A DNA stretch of 64,000 nucleotides from Acinetobacter gyllenbergii CIP 110306 = MTCC 11365 (GCF_000413855.1 NZ_ATGG01000012.1:124001-188000), one strand, 5' to 3'; counted from the first letter of the stretch, positions 46,923 to 56,752 are shown. Notes: a model not told the origin generated them from the letters alone. Program-made: numbers and translations.

Positions 46923-47927
46923 TTAATTGTTCTTTATGTCCATCAATCGGCTAAAGTTTTGCAAGCGTTTTTCGGTATCGTAAATATCACAGGTAAAGAT
47001 AAATTCATCGACATCATATTGCGCCGCGATTTTATTTAAACCCGATTTAACAGTTTCTTGAGAACCGATTTGTGCCATGGCATAAAAATTCTGAATTGCC
47101 AGTTGTTCAGCACTTGTTGCAAGGCCTTGGGTCGAGTCAATCGGTGGTTTGAGTTTTAAGCTGTGACCACGGATCAGATTTAAAATACGTTGATAAGAAC
47201 TGGTCGCTAAATATTGAGCTTCCTCATCCGTTGCAGCAACTACGGTTGGGACCCCCATAGAAACATAAGGTTTGTCCAGATATTCAGAAGCTTGAAAATT
47301 ATCACGATAAAGTTCGATGGCTTGACCTAACATTCTTGGGGCAAAGTGTGAGGCAAAAGAATAAGGAAGGCCGAGCTTGGCTGCCAGTTGGGCGCTGAAT
47401 AAACTTGAACCGAGTAACCAGACTGGTACATGGGTATTTTGGCCTGGTGTAGCGATAATTCTTTGATTCGGCTCAGGTGCTTTAAAATATTGTAAAATTT
47501 CCATCACATCTTGAGGAAATTGGTCTTCAGTTTCCTGACGGCCACGACGCAGGGCACGCATTGTCATTTGATCCGTACCAGGAGCACGACCTAGACCGAG
47601 TTCAAAACGATTTGGATATAATGTCGCTAGCGTCCCAAATTGTTCCGCAACCACCAATGGTGCATGGTTTGGCAGCATAATACCGCCTGAGCCTAGACGA
47701 ATATGTTGGGTATTTGCAGCAATAAAGCCTAATAAGACTGCTGTCGCTGAGCTGGCAATTCCATCCATATTATGATGTTCAGCTAGCCAAAAACGTTCAT
47801 AACCTAGTTTTTCTGCGTGCTGTGCTAACTCAAGTGCATGACGCAGTGAAAACTCGATACTTTTATCATCCCGAACAGGTGCAAGTTCCAGAATAGAGAA
47901 CTTTATATCTTGTAGTGATTTCATCAT
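46923..47927 (-). CDS. LLM-class flavin-dependent oxidoreductase
   Basis: This 334-residue luciferase-like TIM-barrel protein uses reduced flavin and O2. It begins [20 protein letters not shown], with [40 protein letters not shown] and [20 protein letters not shown], the usual blocks of this family's MsnO8-like branch. [20 protein letters not shown] is the C-terminal barrel strand pattern. The substrate (aldehyde, alkane sulfonate or other) is unknown. An imperfect dyad lies just upstream of the start. Confidence 0.9.
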   Translation of the reverse strand: MMKSLQDIKFSILELAPVRDDKSIEFSLRHALELAQHAEKLGYERFWLAEHHNMDGIASSATAVLLGFIAANTQHIRLGSGGIMLPNHAPLVVAEQFGTLATLYPNRFELGLGRAPGTDQMTMRALRRGRQETEDQFPQDVMEILQYFKAPEPNQRIIATPGQNTHVPVWLLGSSLFSAQLAAKLGLPYSFASHFAPRMLGQAIELYRDNFQASEYLDKPYVSMGVPTVVAATDEEAQYLATSSYQRILNLIRGHSLKLKPPIDSTQGLATSAEQLAIQNFYAMAQIGSQETVKSGLNKIAAQYDVDEFIFTCDIYDTEKRLQNFSRLMDIKNN

Positions 47928-47960
47928 TAATTCTCAAAACCATATATCGAAATAATACGA

Positions 47961-47988
47961 TACAAGTTGGGTTTTGTATATCGTTTTT
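47961..47988. promoter_or_regulatory. Imperfect dyad upstream of the flavin monooxygenase
   Basis: On the minus strand ACGATATACAA and TTGTATCGT form an imperfect inverted repeat around AACCCAAC, 30-60 bases before the ATG. It resembles a TetR- or MarR-type operator. No regulator gene adjoins it. Confidence 0.3.
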
Positions 47989-48022
47989 GATCGATATATT
48001 TTTATTGTCTGAAATAAAAAAA

Positions 48023-48038
48023 AGCGCCCGAGGGCGCT
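48023..48038 (-). terminator. Terminator of the glycine-zipper gene
   Basis: AGCGCC pairs with GGCGCT around CGAG, with T8 after it on the minus strand. Confidence 0.85.
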
Positions 48039-48063
48039 AAAAGGGTTAAACGTTTTGATCTGA

Positions 48064-48576
48064 TTAACGGTGTTTGTACCAACCACGATGGCGACCATTG
48101 TCATGACGGTAGCTTTCACGCGAATTATAATAACGGCGATCATCATAAGAACGGCGGTTGTCATAACGGCGGTCGTAACGACGATCATCATAACGGCGAT
48201 CCGCATCGCGGTCTTGACCTACCTTTTGACCTAAGGCAGCACCACCAGCAGCACCGAGTGCAGCACCAATATAGCCACCATTGCTTCCACCCATATTACG
48301 GCCAACGGTATAACCGCCCACGCCACCTAAACCACCACCAATAGCAGCTTCAGTGCGATCACGTCGATTACTTGAAGCAGCTGCGCCACCCGCACCGCCA
48401 ATGGCTGACCCAATCATGGCACCAGTATCACCACCGAGTTGTTTACCTAGGGCAGTACCCACTACACTACCTAGGGCTGAGGTTGCTGCAACACGTGTAG
48501 TATTGTCGGCATGTGCAACAGTCATCATTGAAGATGCTGCTAAGATAACGCTACATAACCACATATTCGATTTCAT
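48064..48576 (-). CDS. Glycine-zipper exported protein with Arg/Tyr-rich tail
   Basis: This is a 170-residue exported protein. A signal peptide (MKSNMWLCSVILAASSMMTV, cleavage near AHA-D) leads to a Gly/Ala-rich region with repeated small-residue patterns (GSVVGTALGKQLGGDTGAMI, GGAGGAA, GGLGGVGGYTVGRNMGGS) typical of glycine-zipper domains. The C-terminal 60 residues are repeats of the type RRYDDRRYDRRYDN, strongly basic and aromatic. The first part resembles the 17-kDa surface antigen family and outer-membrane integrity proteins. The function of the repeat tail is unknown. Confidence 0.8.
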   Translation of the reverse strand: MKSNMWLCSVILAASSMMTVAHADNTTRVAATSALGSVVGTALGKQLGGDTGAMIGSAIGGAGGAAASSNRRDRTEAAIGGGLGGVGGYTVGRNMGGSNGGYIGAALGAAGGAALGQKVGQDRDADRRYDDRRYDRRYDNRRSYDDRRYYNSRESYRHDNGRHRGWYKHR

Positions 48577-48822
48577 GGTGAAACTCCTTATCCATTCTTT
48601 TGGACAATATTCTTTTTGCTTGCGACAAATGTAACAAGACTTTTAAGCGAAAATATGGAGTGCAATATCTGGATTGAGAGAGTTTGACGATGGTTTTGTA
48701 TGGGTTGTATTACAAGTGAAGAGATTGTGAATAAATTATAAAAATAAAGAATGAATGCGTAGTAGCCAACGATGAACGTGGGAATCGGGTACAATAGCCG
48801 TAGTTTAGATTAGGGCGTATGT

Positions 48823-49545
48823 ATGCTGCTGGAAAAAATTTTGCAATCACAAGGCTTTGGTTCACGTAAGTATTGCCAGCAGTTAATAAAAAATGGTTCT
48901 GTTCAGATCGATAATCAGATCTGCGACAATCCCAAGCAGAATATTGCCACGGATCAACTTCGCTTTCAGGTATTCGGCGAAGAATATCAATATCGAGAGC
49001 ATGTCTACATTGTTTTAAATAAACCTCAGGGTTATGAATGTTCGCATCAGGCCACGCATCATAAGAGTGTCTTTAGCCTTTTCCCTGAAATTTTGCTTCA
49101 TCGAGGTATTCAATGTGTCGGTCGTCTGGATCAGGACACGACGGGTTTATTGTTACTGACTGACGATGGTCAATATCTACAAGCATTGACTCATCCACGT
49201 AAACATGTACCGAAAGTCTATCATGTCACCACTGCTGATCCTGTCACAGCTGAGCAGAAGATTGGATTAGAGCAGGGCGTTGAACTTCGAAATGAAAAAG
49301 GGGTGTATGCTGCAACAGATGTCCAGCTTTTCTCAAACCATCAATTGGCGATGACCATTCATCAGGGGGTCTATCACCAAGTCAAAAGAATGTTGGCTGC
49401 GGTAGGTAATAAGGTTGAAACTTTACACCGTCATCAAGTGGGTTTACTTGAGTTGCCTGAATTAAAACAAGGTGAATGGATGTATCTTACGCCTTCGCAA
49501 AAACAGTTAAGCCAAAATATTGCGCTTGAGCAGCCGTCACTTTAA
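48823..49545 (+). CDS. rsuA: 16S rRNA pseudouridine synthase, RsuA type
   Basis: This is a 240-residue enzyme with an N-terminal S4 domain (MLLEKILQSQGFGSRKYCQQ) and a catalytic domain of the RsuA/RluB/E/F family. The catalytic Asp lies in CVGRLDQDTTGLLLLTDDGQ. HPRKHVPKVYHVTT and HQGVYHQVKRMLAAVGNKVE are family blocks. RsuA makes pseudouridine 516 in 16S rRNA in E. coli; the sequence similarity fits this, but I cannot exclude a close paralogue. The 3' end overlaps the convergent GNAT gene by 9 bases. Confidence 0.9.
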   Translation: MLLEKILQSQGFGSRKYCQQLIKNGSVQIDNQICDNPKQNIATDQLRFQVFGEEYQYREHVYIVLNKPQGYECSHQATHHKSVFSLFPEILLHRGIQCVGRLDQDTTGLLLLTDDGQYLQALTHPRKHVPKVYHVTTADPVTAEQKIGLEQGVELRNEKGVYAATDVQLFSNHQLAMTIHQGVYHQVKRMLAAVGNKVETLHRHQVGLLELPELKQGEWMYLTPSQKQLSQNIALEQPSL

Positions 49546-49980
49546 AAAACAATGAAAGGTTTTGAACTCACTGTCTTGAATAAAGCCCATTTGTTCATAA
49601 AGACGGTGAGATTGATAATTGTTCTTTTGCGTTTCAAGACTGATGCGTTGTGCATTTTCATGGCGTGCAAACAAAATAGCTGTATCAATCAATTGTTTTG
49701 CGGAGCCTTGTTTGCGGTAAGATGGCGTGACATAGACATCATCGAGGATGTAATAAGTTTCACAAGCCACTGAAGAAAAAGCCAGATAGAGCAAGACAAA
49801 GCCTGTAAATACGTCATCTTTAACATGAATAAAAATAACACTGTCTTTGTTGTCAAAGCGATGTTTTAAAAATTGATACGATTGTTCAATATTTGATGAT
49901 GCACCGTAGAACTGACGGTATTCGTCAAACAAGACAGCAAGTTGATGAAGATCTTCCTTTGTTGCTCGCTTAACAATCAT
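49537..49980 (-). CDS. GNAT-family N-acetyltransferase
   Basis: This is a 147-residue acetyltransferase. The start MIVKRATKEDLHQLAVLFDE is typical, and the acetyl-CoA loop is VTPSYRKQGSAKQLIDTAIL (R-K-Q-G-S-A). A TYYILDDVYV strand precedes it and NNYQSHRLYEQMGFI follows. It is convergent with rsuA and lies about 98 bases after the RelB/DinJ-like gene on the same strand. The sequence looks like a general small-molecule or protein GNAT and not like the TacT or AtaT toxin families. Confidence 0.85.
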   Translation of the reverse strand: MIVKRATKEDLHQLAVLFDEYRQFYGASSNIEQSYQFLKHRFDNKDSVIFIHVKDDVFTGFVLLYLAFSSVACETYYILDDVYVTPSYRKQGSAKQLIDTAILFARHENAQRISLETQKNNYQSHRLYEQMGFIQDSEFKTFHCFLK

Positions 49981-50078
49981 TCCTGTCCATCCTTACACTT
50001 ATAATTTTATTAGGACTGTCAGGATAGCGAAAAAAATTCAGCTTAAAAAATAAAAACTTGTTTATAAATGCAACATTG

Positions 50079-50387
50079 TTAAGTTTTGTCACTCTCACCA
50101 AGCAGTGCATTCAACTCTTCAAATAAATCTTCATGATCATCTTCAATCTCGGTTAGAGATGGATTTTCAGCATTGGCTGCGGCTTTAGATTTACGCAGTT
50201 TAAGCAACTGTTCCATGTTGATGTTCTGGTTTTCAATCGCAAAAGGAATTGACTTGGTCAGCACCACTTGTTTGAAGAAAAGGCGAACGGCTTGAGCAGG
50301 GGAGATCCCTAGCTGTTTAAATACAGCAAAAGCTTGCTTCTTTTCCTGTGAATCGAGGCGAACCTGATAAACTTCTGTTTTTCGCAT
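50079..50387 (-). CDS. RelB/DinJ-family antitoxin-like protein, no toxin gene adjacent
   Basis: This is a 102-residue protein with an N-terminal ribbon-helix-helix segment: RKTEVYQVRLDSQEKKQAFA, followed by FKQLGISPAQAVRLFFKQVV. This is the pattern of RelB/DinJ antitoxins. The C-terminal half is acidic and probably disordered (NAENPSLTEIEDDHEDLFEE), as expected for a toxin-binding region. I start at the inner ATG before RKTEVYQ; an extension of five residues is in frame. No RelE, YafQ or other small toxin gene lies on either side: the neighbours are a GNAT gene and a pseudouridine synthase. The protein may act as a lone regulator. Confidence 0.78.
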   Translation of the reverse strand: MRKTEVYQVRLDSQEKKQAFAVFKQLGISPAQAVRLFFKQVVLTKSIPFAIENQNINMEQLLKLRKSKAAANAENPSLTEIEDDHEDLFEELNALLGESDKT

Positions 50388-50448
50388 GAAGAAAGTAACC
50401 ACATATTTTTAGTTATCGTCATGTATTTTAAACCATTGCAATGTAATT

Positions 50449-51408
50449 TCAATATTTTTGAAGTGAAAAAATAGAATTTTTGTCATTACGTTGTGGTGGC
50501 AATGCAAGTTCAAAGTGAGAGCTAAAGCGCATTTCCTGTTTTAAAATTGGGTCAAAAAATTGAATTTCTTTGGCCAGTAATTGTAAAGGATGGCTAAAAT
50601 CATCTTCTGCTTTATGTTGAATATTGGGGTAAAAAGAATCATTAAGTATTGGAATATTCAGATAATTTAAATGAACACGCAATTGATGTTGTTTGCCTGT
50701 TTTAGGGCTGAGTTTATATTTGGCATAGCATTGATCATGCATCAATAATTCAAGCAAAGTTTCAGTATTAGCTGGTTTTTTTGGATCAATTTGCATGGTG
50801 TAAAAAGGCTGACTTTTTTCTAAATGGAGCTGCAAAATTTGCGGAAAATGCAGTTCAGAGCGATAAGCTGCGATTGCATGGTAGGTTTTTTGCACTTTTC
50901 TGTCGGCAAAAAGTTGTTGATAGATGCCTCTTGAGCTTGCCTTTTTACAGAATAGAACCACACCTGCAGTTTCACGATCAAGTCGATGAATTGGGGTAAG
51001 GTCGACGTAGCCTGTTTGTTTTTTTAGTCTGACCAAAAGGGTTTCTTGCACATATTGACCTGTCGGACTCATGGTTAAAAAGTGCGGTTTATCGACGACA
51101 AGTAGATCATCATTTTCAAATAAAATTTCATGCTGAAATGGCACATGAATTTCGTGAGCAAGGAAACGATAGTAGAAAATATGCGTATTGGGGGTATAGG
51201 GGCTGTCAAATTTGAGTTTGGTCCCATCTGCTGCATAAATTAGCTCATCTGCAAAACGCTGTTGCCATTCGCTCGCCAGAATATGGGGGAAGTGTTGGCA
51301 GAGATAATCAAAAATGGTATGTACCGAAACATCATGAGGTAAAAAGACTTTACTGGCGCTGACACCATTGATGAGCGGGGGATGGAAGAGAATTGTAGAA
51401 TCAATCAT
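50449..51408 (-). CDS. RluA-family pseudouridine synthase
   Basis: This 319-residue enzyme of the RluA group has no S4 domain. The catalytic motif IHRLDRETAGVVLFCKK has its Asp near residue 143. FENDDLLVVDKPHFLTMSPT is the typical PHxxxxP region, and YKLSPKTGKQHQLRVHLNYL the substrate loop. The target base in tRNA or rRNA is unknown; several Acinetobacter proteins of this type have no tested target. The N-terminal 85 residues are longer than in RluA proper. Confidence 0.9.
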   Translation of the reverse strand: MIDSTILFHPPLINGVSASKVFLPHDVSVHTIFDYLCQHFPHILASEWQQRFADELIYAADGTKLKFDSPYTPNTHIFYYRFLAHEIHVPFQHEILFENDDLLVVDKPHFLTMSPTGQYVQETLLVRLKKQTGYVDLTPIHRLDRETAGVVLFCKKASSRGIYQQLFADRKVQKTYHAIAAYRSELHFPQILQLHLEKSQPFYTMQIDPKKPANTETLLELLMHDQCYAKYKLSPKTGKQHQLRVHLNYLNIPILNDSFYPNIQHKAEDDFSHPLQLLAKEIQFFDPILKQEMRFSSHFELALPPQRNDKNSIFSLQKY

Positions 51409-51426
51409 ATTTAGTAAATAGCAGCT

Positions 51427-51720
51427 TTATGAAGATTGCAGAACTGGGTAGATATCATGTTTACTCTTTATCTCGTTATAGCATTGAGTGCATACAACAG
51501 TCATTTTATTAAAATTATGAAACTTATCTGTCATACCATTTTCTTGAGTAAAAACATATTCACATGCTAAACACCATCCTTGCAGATTTGTTGGGTTTGA
51601 AACATTTTCAATAAAGCCTAGAGGTTGATTATTGTTATTATGAATCAAATGTCCACATACAACTGCAGCGTAATTTTGACCATGACATTCACACTCTATA
51701 TATAAAGATTCGGAAGACAT
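51427..51720 (-). CDS. Cys-rich small protein, unknown function
   Basis: This is a 97-residue cytoplasmic protein with seven cysteines: ECECHGQNYAAVVCGHLIHN, WCLACEYVF and CTQCYNEI. The two C-x-x-C pairs near residues 50 and 79 suggest one zinc-ribbon-like site, and the N-terminal C-x-C with the following Cys/His a second. There is no signal peptide. It is 18 bases upstream of the RluA-family gene on the same strand, so the two may be cotranscribed. I do not recognise the family. Confidence 0.6.
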   Translation of the reverse strand: MSSESLYIECECHGQNYAAVVCGHLIHNNNNQPLGFIENVSNPTNLQGWCLACEYVFTQENGMTDKFHNFNKMTVVCTQCYNEIKSKHDIYPVLQSS

Positions 51721-51840
51721 TTCTATCCTTTAAAATTGAAATAGTAATTGGATTAAAAAGTAGCAACTTCTTTCTATGGATTAGGCTTTAAAGCAGGGCA
51801 ATGTTATCATAGCTGCCATCCCAATTTTGTTTTATTTGCC

Positions 51841-52317
51841 ATGTCATCTTCAGTGAAATTTACTCTAAATCATGAACAAGACACTCAACATTTTGCACAA
51901 ATACTGTCTCAGCATGTGCACTCAGGCATTATTTATTTAATTGGTGATTTGGGTGCAGGAAAAACCACATTTACCCGTTATTTTCTACAAAAGTTAGGGC
52001 ATCAGGGGGCGGTCAAAAGTCCAACTTATACCTTGGTTGAACCTTATACCATTCAAGGTAAAGAGATCTTTCATTTTGACCTGTATCGTTTGAATGATCC
52101 CTATGAGTTAGAGTTAATGGGTATCCGTGATTATTTAGATACACCTGATGCTTTATTTTTATTTGAATGGCCATCGAAAGGTGGTGATGAAATTCCAAAA
52201 CCAGATATTGTGATTGATATTCAAAAATCGGAAGATGAACTGACTCGATTCGTGACTTTGACCACGGCGTCTGATGCTTTATCACAAACTTTGCAGGAAC
52301 AATTGAATGGCGCATGA
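51841..52317 (+). CDS. tsaE: TsaE, tRNA t6A37 synthesis ATPase
   Basis: This 158-residue ATPase works with TsaB, TsaC and TsaD to make threonylcarbamoyl-adenosine 37 on tRNA. Walker A is [20 protein letters not shown], with [10 protein letters not shown] and [20 protein letters not shown] as the later conserved blocks. It ends 11 bases inside mutL, so the two are coupled. This is the first gene of tsaE-mutL-miaA-hfq; the usual upstream nnr and amiC genes are not in the window. Confidence 0.96.
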   Translation: MSSSVKFTLNHEQDTQHFAQILSQHVHSGIIYLIGDLGAGKTTFTRYFLQKLGHQGAVKSPTYTLVEPYTIQGKEIFHFDLYRLNDPYELELMGIRDYLDTPDALFLFEWPSKGGDEIPKPDIVIDIQKSEDELTRFVTLTTASDALSQTLQEQLNGA

Positions 52318-54247
52318 TTCAACTCGTCGTATTCATACCCTAGATGCTGCCTTAGCCAACCAGATTGCTGCGGGTGAGGTGATTGAACGTCCCTCATCAG
52401 TAGTCAAAGAATTATTAGAAAACTCGATTGATGCTGGTGCAACTGAACTGATTATTCGAGTGGCACAAGGCGGCTCGACCCTGATTGAAATCATTGATAA
52501 TGGTAATGGTATTCACGCTGAGGATTTACCTTTGGCTGTGATGCGTCATGCCACCAGTAAAATTCAAACTGCAGATGATTTACATGCCATTGTTAGTTTA
52601 GGATTCCGTGGTGAGGCATTGGCATCAATTGCAGCTGTATCACGTTTAACTTTGACCAGTAGCCAAGATGAGCAGGGTGTGGGATATCAGGTTGAAGTGA
52701 ACGGTACGGCATTCGATCATCAACAGATCCAAGCAGTGGCTGCACAAAAAGGCACGCATATTCGTGTCCAAGATCTATTTTTTAATGTGCCAGCGCGTCG
52801 TAAATTCTTAAAAAAACCAAGCACTGAATTTAATCATATTGAAGAAATTGTGCGCCGTTTGGCGTTGACGCATTTTGATATTCGCTTTGTACTGGAACAT
52901 AACGATAATATTCGTTTAAATCTGCCTGTGGCGGATAGCGGTGAGTTACGTTATCAACGTGTTCAGCAATTATTGGGTCAACAGTTTATTCAAAATGCCT
53001 ACTGGATTGATGCTGAAAGTATCAATATGCGTTTGTCGGGCTGGTTGGGACACCCTTCTGATGCACGTGCGCAGGCTGACATGCAATATGTCTATGTGAA
53101 TGGTCGTATTGTCAAAGATAAAACCATTTCACACGCTTTACGTATGGCCTATGAAGGGATTTTGCATGGTCATCAATATTCATCTTATTTATTGTTTTTA
53201 GAAGTTGATCCTGAAAATATTGATGTGAATGTACATCCGACCAAGCATGAAATTCGGTTTTTAAATCAGCGTGAAGTGCATGAATTTGTACGTCACTATG
53301 CCAAAGCAACTTTGTCTCAATTTCAGACCGCCAGTGCAGATTTAGCACAAGCAATGAAAACAGATGAAGCTTCAGCAGAACATTTTAATTATCAGCCTCA
53401 ACCTAAATACCAAGAACAATTTAATTTGCATCGAGCAGTCGCTGAGCCTGAGCGACAAGCCAATCAGCAGGTTGCTGTTTCGACAGATTTATTGGCTGAG
53501 TTTAATCAAAGCCGTCCACAAGCAGTGCAGTATAATTCAACACCACAAGAACCACGTTATAACGGCTCTGCACAGTTAAATAATGCACTCAAAAGCTATT
53601 TAGCGCCTTTACGTGAAGAAACAGAAGATGGAAATGATCATGGGCCATCACGTGTGGATGAGTTTCCTTTAGGAATCGCAATCGCACAACTACATGGCAT
53701 CTATATTTTGGCGCAAAATACTGAAGGCCTGATTATTGTGGACATGCATGCAGCACATGAACGTATTTTGTTGCAGCAGATGAAGTCGGCATGGGATAAA
53801 CCTGAATTCTGGACCTCACAGCAACTATTGATTCCTAAAGTTGTTTCGATTACGCGAATGCAAGCGACTCGCGTTGAAGATTTACAACCACAATTGCAGC
53901 GCTTAGGTCTGGAAATTGATCAGTATGGCGATGAGCAGGTGATTGTGCGTGGTGTACCTGCGATTTTGCATAAAGCTGATTTCGGAAATTTAGTTCCTGA
54001 ATTGTTAAATGATCTTGATCCGAATGACGAGGCGCGAGGTTTATTGCAAAAACGTGATGAGCTACTTGCGGGTATGGCGTGTCATGGTGCTGTACGTGCA
54101 CATCGCCAGTTAAGCCTATCGGAAATGAATGCTTTATTGCGTCAAATGGAACAAACAGAATTTGCCAGTCAATGTAATCATGGTCGTCCGACTTGGCGCG
54201 CATTTCCACTTCATCAATTAGATAAATTATTTGCTCGAGGAGAGTAG
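52307..54247 (+). CDS. mutL: DNA mismatch repair protein MutL
   Basis: This 646-residue mismatch-repair ATPase belongs to the GHKL family. The ATP site is seen in [22 protein letters not shown] and [15 protein letters not shown]. The N-terminal domain ends near residue 335. A polar linker of about 120 residues (Gln/Glu/Asn-rich) leads to the dimerisation domain with [13 protein letters not shown] and the end [20 protein letters not shown]. No DQHA-type endonuclease motif is seen, in line with E. coli-like MutL. Confidence 0.97.
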   Translation: MAHDSTRRIHTLDAALANQIAAGEVIERPSSVVKELLENSIDAGATELIIRVAQGGSTLIEIIDNGNGIHAEDLPLAVMRHATSKIQTADDLHAIVSLGFRGEALASIAAVSRLTLTSSQDEQGVGYQVEVNGTAFDHQQIQAVAAQKGTHIRVQDLFFNVPARRKFLKKPSTEFNHIEEIVRRLALTHFDIRFVLEHNDNIRLNLPVADSGELRYQRVQQLLGQQFIQNAYWIDAESINMRLSGWLGHPSDARAQADMQYVYVNGRIVKDKTISHALRMAYEGILHGHQYSSYLLFLEVDPENIDVNVHPTKHEIRFLNQREVHEFVRHYAKATLSQFQTASADLAQAMKTDEASAEHFNYQPQPKYQEQFNLHRAVAEPERQANQQVAVSTDLLAEFNQSRPQAVQYNSTPQEPRYNGSAQLNNALKSYLAPLREETEDGNDHGPSRVDEFPLGIAIAQLHGIYILAQNTEGLIIVDMHAAHERILLQQMKSAWDKPEFWTSQQLLIPKVVSITRMQATRVEDLQPQLQRLGLEIDQYGDEQVIVRGVPAILHKADFGNLVPELLNDLDPNDEARGLLQKRDELLAGMACHGAVRAHRQLSLSEMNALLRQMEQTEFASQCNHGRPTWRAFPLHQLDKLFARGE

Positions 54248-54253
54248 TTTTAC

Positions 54254-55198
54254 ATGTCAAATCAATTGCCCGTCATCAATTTAATGGGGCCTACCGCAAG
54301 TGGTAAAACTGCATTGGCATGTGAACTCTATGAGCGTGGTAATTTTGAGCTAATTTCAGTTGATTCGGCTTTAGTGTATAAAGATATGGATATTGGCACA
54401 GCAAAGCCAACCAAAGAAGAGCAACAACAATATCCGCATCATTTGATTGATATTATTACGCCTTTAGAGGTTTATTCAGCAGCACAATTTGTTGAAGATG
54501 TCTGCCCATTGGTCGATGATATGCATGCACGCGGTAAAACCCCGATTTTGGTCGGTGGCACAATGCTATATTTTAAAGCACTGTTAGAAGGGCTAGCGAA
54601 TAATTTGCCAAATGCTGACCAAGCAATCCGTGATGCAATTGTTGCTAAGGCTGATCATGAAGGCTGGCAAGCGGTTTATGATGAGTTAGTAGCTGTTGAT
54701 CCTGTTGCAGGGCAAAAATTTAAAGTCTCAGATAAACAACGAATTATTCGAGCATTGGAAGTCTATCGAATTACAGGCGAGCCGATAACAAAACTACAAG
54801 CTGAACAGCCCAAAAATCAACCATATCGTTACATATTTCATAACTACGCATTGATGCCAGATCGTTTAGAATTACATCAACGCATTGAGCAAAGATTAAG
54901 CAAAATGTGGAACATTGGTTTTTTAAATGAAGTAGAGGAATTGATTAAAAAATACGATTTAAATGATAATTTACCGTCCATGCGGTCCGTCGGTTATCGT
55001 CAAGCTTTGGATTTTTTACTAAAAAGTGACCTAAGTCTCAAAAATAAAGTAGAAATGGAGAACAAAGCCCTTTTTGCGACGAGGCAATTAGCCAAACGTC
55101 AATACACTTGGTTACGTTCTTTGCAAGAATTACACGATTTTAAAACTTACGTGACGATAAAGCAGGCGAAAGAAGACTTGCGAAACTTCTTTGGATAA
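54254..55198 (+). CDS. miaA: tRNA dimethylallyltransferase
   Basis: This 314-residue enzyme adds an isopentenyl group to A37 in tRNAs that read UNN codons. The P-loop [16 protein letters not shown] is at residues 11-26. [40 protein letters not shown] and [20 protein letters not shown] are the family blocks, and [17 protein letters not shown] and [15 protein letters not shown] are in the C-terminal part. It follows mutL by 6 bases and hfq follows 91 bases later, the conserved arrangement. Confidence 0.97.
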   Translation: MSNQLPVINLMGPTASGKTALACELYERGNFELISVDSALVYKDMDIGTAKPTKEEQQQYPHHLIDIITPLEVYSAAQFVEDVCPLVDDMHARGKTPILVGGTMLYFKALLEGLANNLPNADQAIRDAIVAKADHEGWQAVYDELVAVDPVAGQKFKVSDKQRIIRALEVYRITGEPITKLQAEQPKNQPYRYIFHNYALMPDRLELHQRIEQRLSKMWNIGFLNEVEELIKKYDLNDNLPSMRSVGYRQALDFLLKSDLSLKNKVEMENKALFATRQLAKRQYTWLRSLQELHDFKTYVTIKQAKEDLRNFFG

Positions 55199-55289
55199 AG
55201 CAAAATTCGCAGGCTGTCTTTTTATAATTTTTAGTTGAAAAATAAAGATAGTTTTTTTGCGCTGATTTAAAAATTTTTTGGAGTTAAAA

Positions 55290-55805
55290 ATGTCTAAAGG
55301 TCAAACTTTACAAGATCCGTTCTTAAATTCTCTCCGTAAAGAACGTATTCCAGTTTCTATTTTCCTTGTAAACGGTATCAAATTGCAGGGTCATATTGAG
55401 TCATTTGACCAATATGTTGTTTTGTTGAAAAACACTGTAAGTCAAATGGTTTATAAACACGCGATTTCTACAGTTGTTCCTGCGCGTAACCCACGTCCAG
55501 CTGGTGCTCAAGGTACTGCTGGTGGCTTCCCTGCACAAGGTGCGACTGGTGGCTTCGGTGGTCAAGGCGCTGCTGGTGGCTTCGGTGGTCAAGGTGGCGG
55601 CTTCGGTGGTCAAGGCGGCTTCGGCGGTCAAGGCGGCGGCTTCGGTGGTCAAGGTGGCTTTGGTGGTCAAGGTGGCTTCGGTGGTCAAGGCGGCGGCTTC
55701 GGCGGTCAAGGTGGCTTCGGTGGTCAAGGTGGCTTCGGTCATCAAGGTGGCTTCGACGGCGAAACTAAATTTGAAGATGGTCAAGAAGACGAAAACAATC
55801 GTTAA
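55290..55805 (+). CDS. hfq: RNA chaperone Hfq with long glycine-rich tail
   Basis: Hfq is a ring-shaped RNA chaperone that pairs small RNAs with mRNAs. The first 66 residues are canonical: [40 protein letters not shown] and [14 protein letters not shown], with the proximal-face YKHA intact. Instead of ending near residue 100, the protein runs to 171 residues through about 90 residues of GGFGGQG-type repeats and an acidic end ([12 protein letters not shown]). Such tails are known in Moraxellaceae Hfq. I choose the ATG before SKGQTLQDP because GGAG lies 6 bases ahead; an in-frame TTG four codons upstream overlaps that site. Confidence 0.97.
   Translation: MSKGQTLQDPFLNSLRKERIPVSIFLVNGIKLQGHIESFDQYVVLLKNTVSQMVYKHAISTVVPARNPRPAGAQGTAGGFPAQGATGGFGGQGAAGGFGGQGGGFGGQGGFGGQGGGFGGQGGFGGQGGFGGQGGGFGGQGGFGGQGGFGHQGGFDGETKFEDGQEDENNR
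55533..55759 (+). repeat. Tandem coding repeats in the hfq tail
   Basis: Units of about 12-21 bases (variants of GGTGGTCAAGGTGGCTTC) encode GGFGGQG repeats. Synonymous changes between units (GGC/GGT) argue against very recent expansion. The region could still change length by slippage without breaking the frame when whole units are gained or lost. Confidence 0.8.
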
Positions 55806-55826
55806 TTGATCGATGATCTTTAATAA

Positions 55827-55859
55827 AATGCCAGTCTTAGAATAGACTGGCATTTTTTT
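55827..55859 (+). terminator. Terminator after hfq
   Basis: AATGCCAGTCT pairs perfectly with AGACTGGCATT around TAGAAT and is followed by T7. Confidence 0.93.
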
Positions 55860-55886
55860 GTCTATGAGAAAGCTAGAATAAATACT

Positions 55887-56747
55887 ATGGAAATGATTGT
55901 AGCCGCGGCATGTTGTAGTGTATTGGTTTCGATTTTACTGAAATACCTAAAAGCAAAGGGATTCGATGTTTTTCAAATGATTGCGTGGAATTATTTAAGC
56001 GCAAGTCTCTTATGTTTTTATTGGTTTAAAACTGATATTACACATATCTCTTTAAATAATACCCCATGGTGGTTAATTCTCACTTTAGCCGTGTTATTGC
56101 CCAGTATATTTTTATGCTTAGCAAAGTCTTTGCAATTTGCTGGGATTCTGAAAACGGAGATTGCTCAGCGCTTAGCCGTGATACTTTCGTTATTAGCAGC
56201 CTATTTTATTTTTGGCGAGCAGTTTAGCCAATTAAAATTAATTGGAGTGGGGCTAGGAATCATCGCGATTTTAGCGATTATCATCGGTCAAGCCACGGAA
56301 CAGGCAAGTAAAGGCGTGAATTTAAAATCAGCCTTGTTTTTGTTTAGTGTCTGGGCGGGTTATGCTGCGATTGATGTATTGCTAAAATATAGTAGTAGCT
56401 TAGGTTTACAGTTTGCGGTCACGCTGAATTTAACATTTATCGCAGCCTTCATTCTATCCATTGCTTATATCGCAATTACTCAGCCGAACTGGCAGCCTAA
56501 AAACATTTTTACTGGTTTGTTCTTAGGTGTGTTGAATTTTGCCAATATCGCCTTATATGTAAAAGCCCACATGCTATTTAAAGAAACTCCTGCGATTGTT
56601 TTTGCGGGCATGAATATTCTTGTCGTGGTATTGGGGGTACTCAGTGGCGTGGTACTATTTAAAGAACGGTTAAAGGCCTATACCTGGATTGGATTGATCA
56701 GTGGGGTGGTCGCAGTTCTGTGTTTGGCCAAAGCAATGATGAAATAA
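55887..56747 (+). CDS. EamA-type (DMT superfamily) inner-membrane transporter
   Basis: This is a 286-residue protein with ten hydrophobic helices in two repeats, typical of drug/metabolite transporters. The second EamA repeat ends with FKERLKAYTWIGLISGVVAV, a clear family end. The first has FAGILKTEIAQRLAVILSLL and FGEQFSQLKLIGVGLGIIAI. The substrate is unknown. It follows the hfq terminator and is monocistronic. Confidence 0.85.
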   Translation: MEMIVAAACCSVLVSILLKYLKAKGFDVFQMIAWNYLSASLLCFYWFKTDITHISLNNTPWWLILTLAVLLPSIFLCLAKSLQFAGILKTEIAQRLAVILSLLAAYFIFGEQFSQLKLIGVGLGIIAILAIIIGQATEQASKGVNLKSALFLFSVWAGYAAIDVLLKYSSSLGLQFAVTLNLTFIAAFILSIAYIAITQPNWQPKNIFTGLFLGVLNFANIALYVKAHMLFKETPAIVFAGMNILVVVLGVLSGVVLFKERLKAYTWIGLISGVVAVLCLAKAMMK

Positions 56748-56752
56748 AATAA

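Noticed and set aside
49537-50387. GNAT plus ribbon-helix-helix toxin-antitoxin pair (TacAT-like)
   Set aside because: The acetyltransferase lacks the look of TacT/AtaT toxins, the spacing is 98 bases, and the antitoxin is of RelB/DinJ and not DUF1778 type.
55533-55759. Possible CRISPR-like or satellite array
   Set aside because: Units are contiguous without spacers and are in frame with Hfq, so this is a coding repeat.
55401-55853. Long minus-strand and second-frame ORFs (Thr/Ala/Glu- or Val/Ala/Lys-rich) over hfq
   Set aside because: They arise from the tandem glycine repeats of hfq read in other frames and have no start signals or sensible composition.
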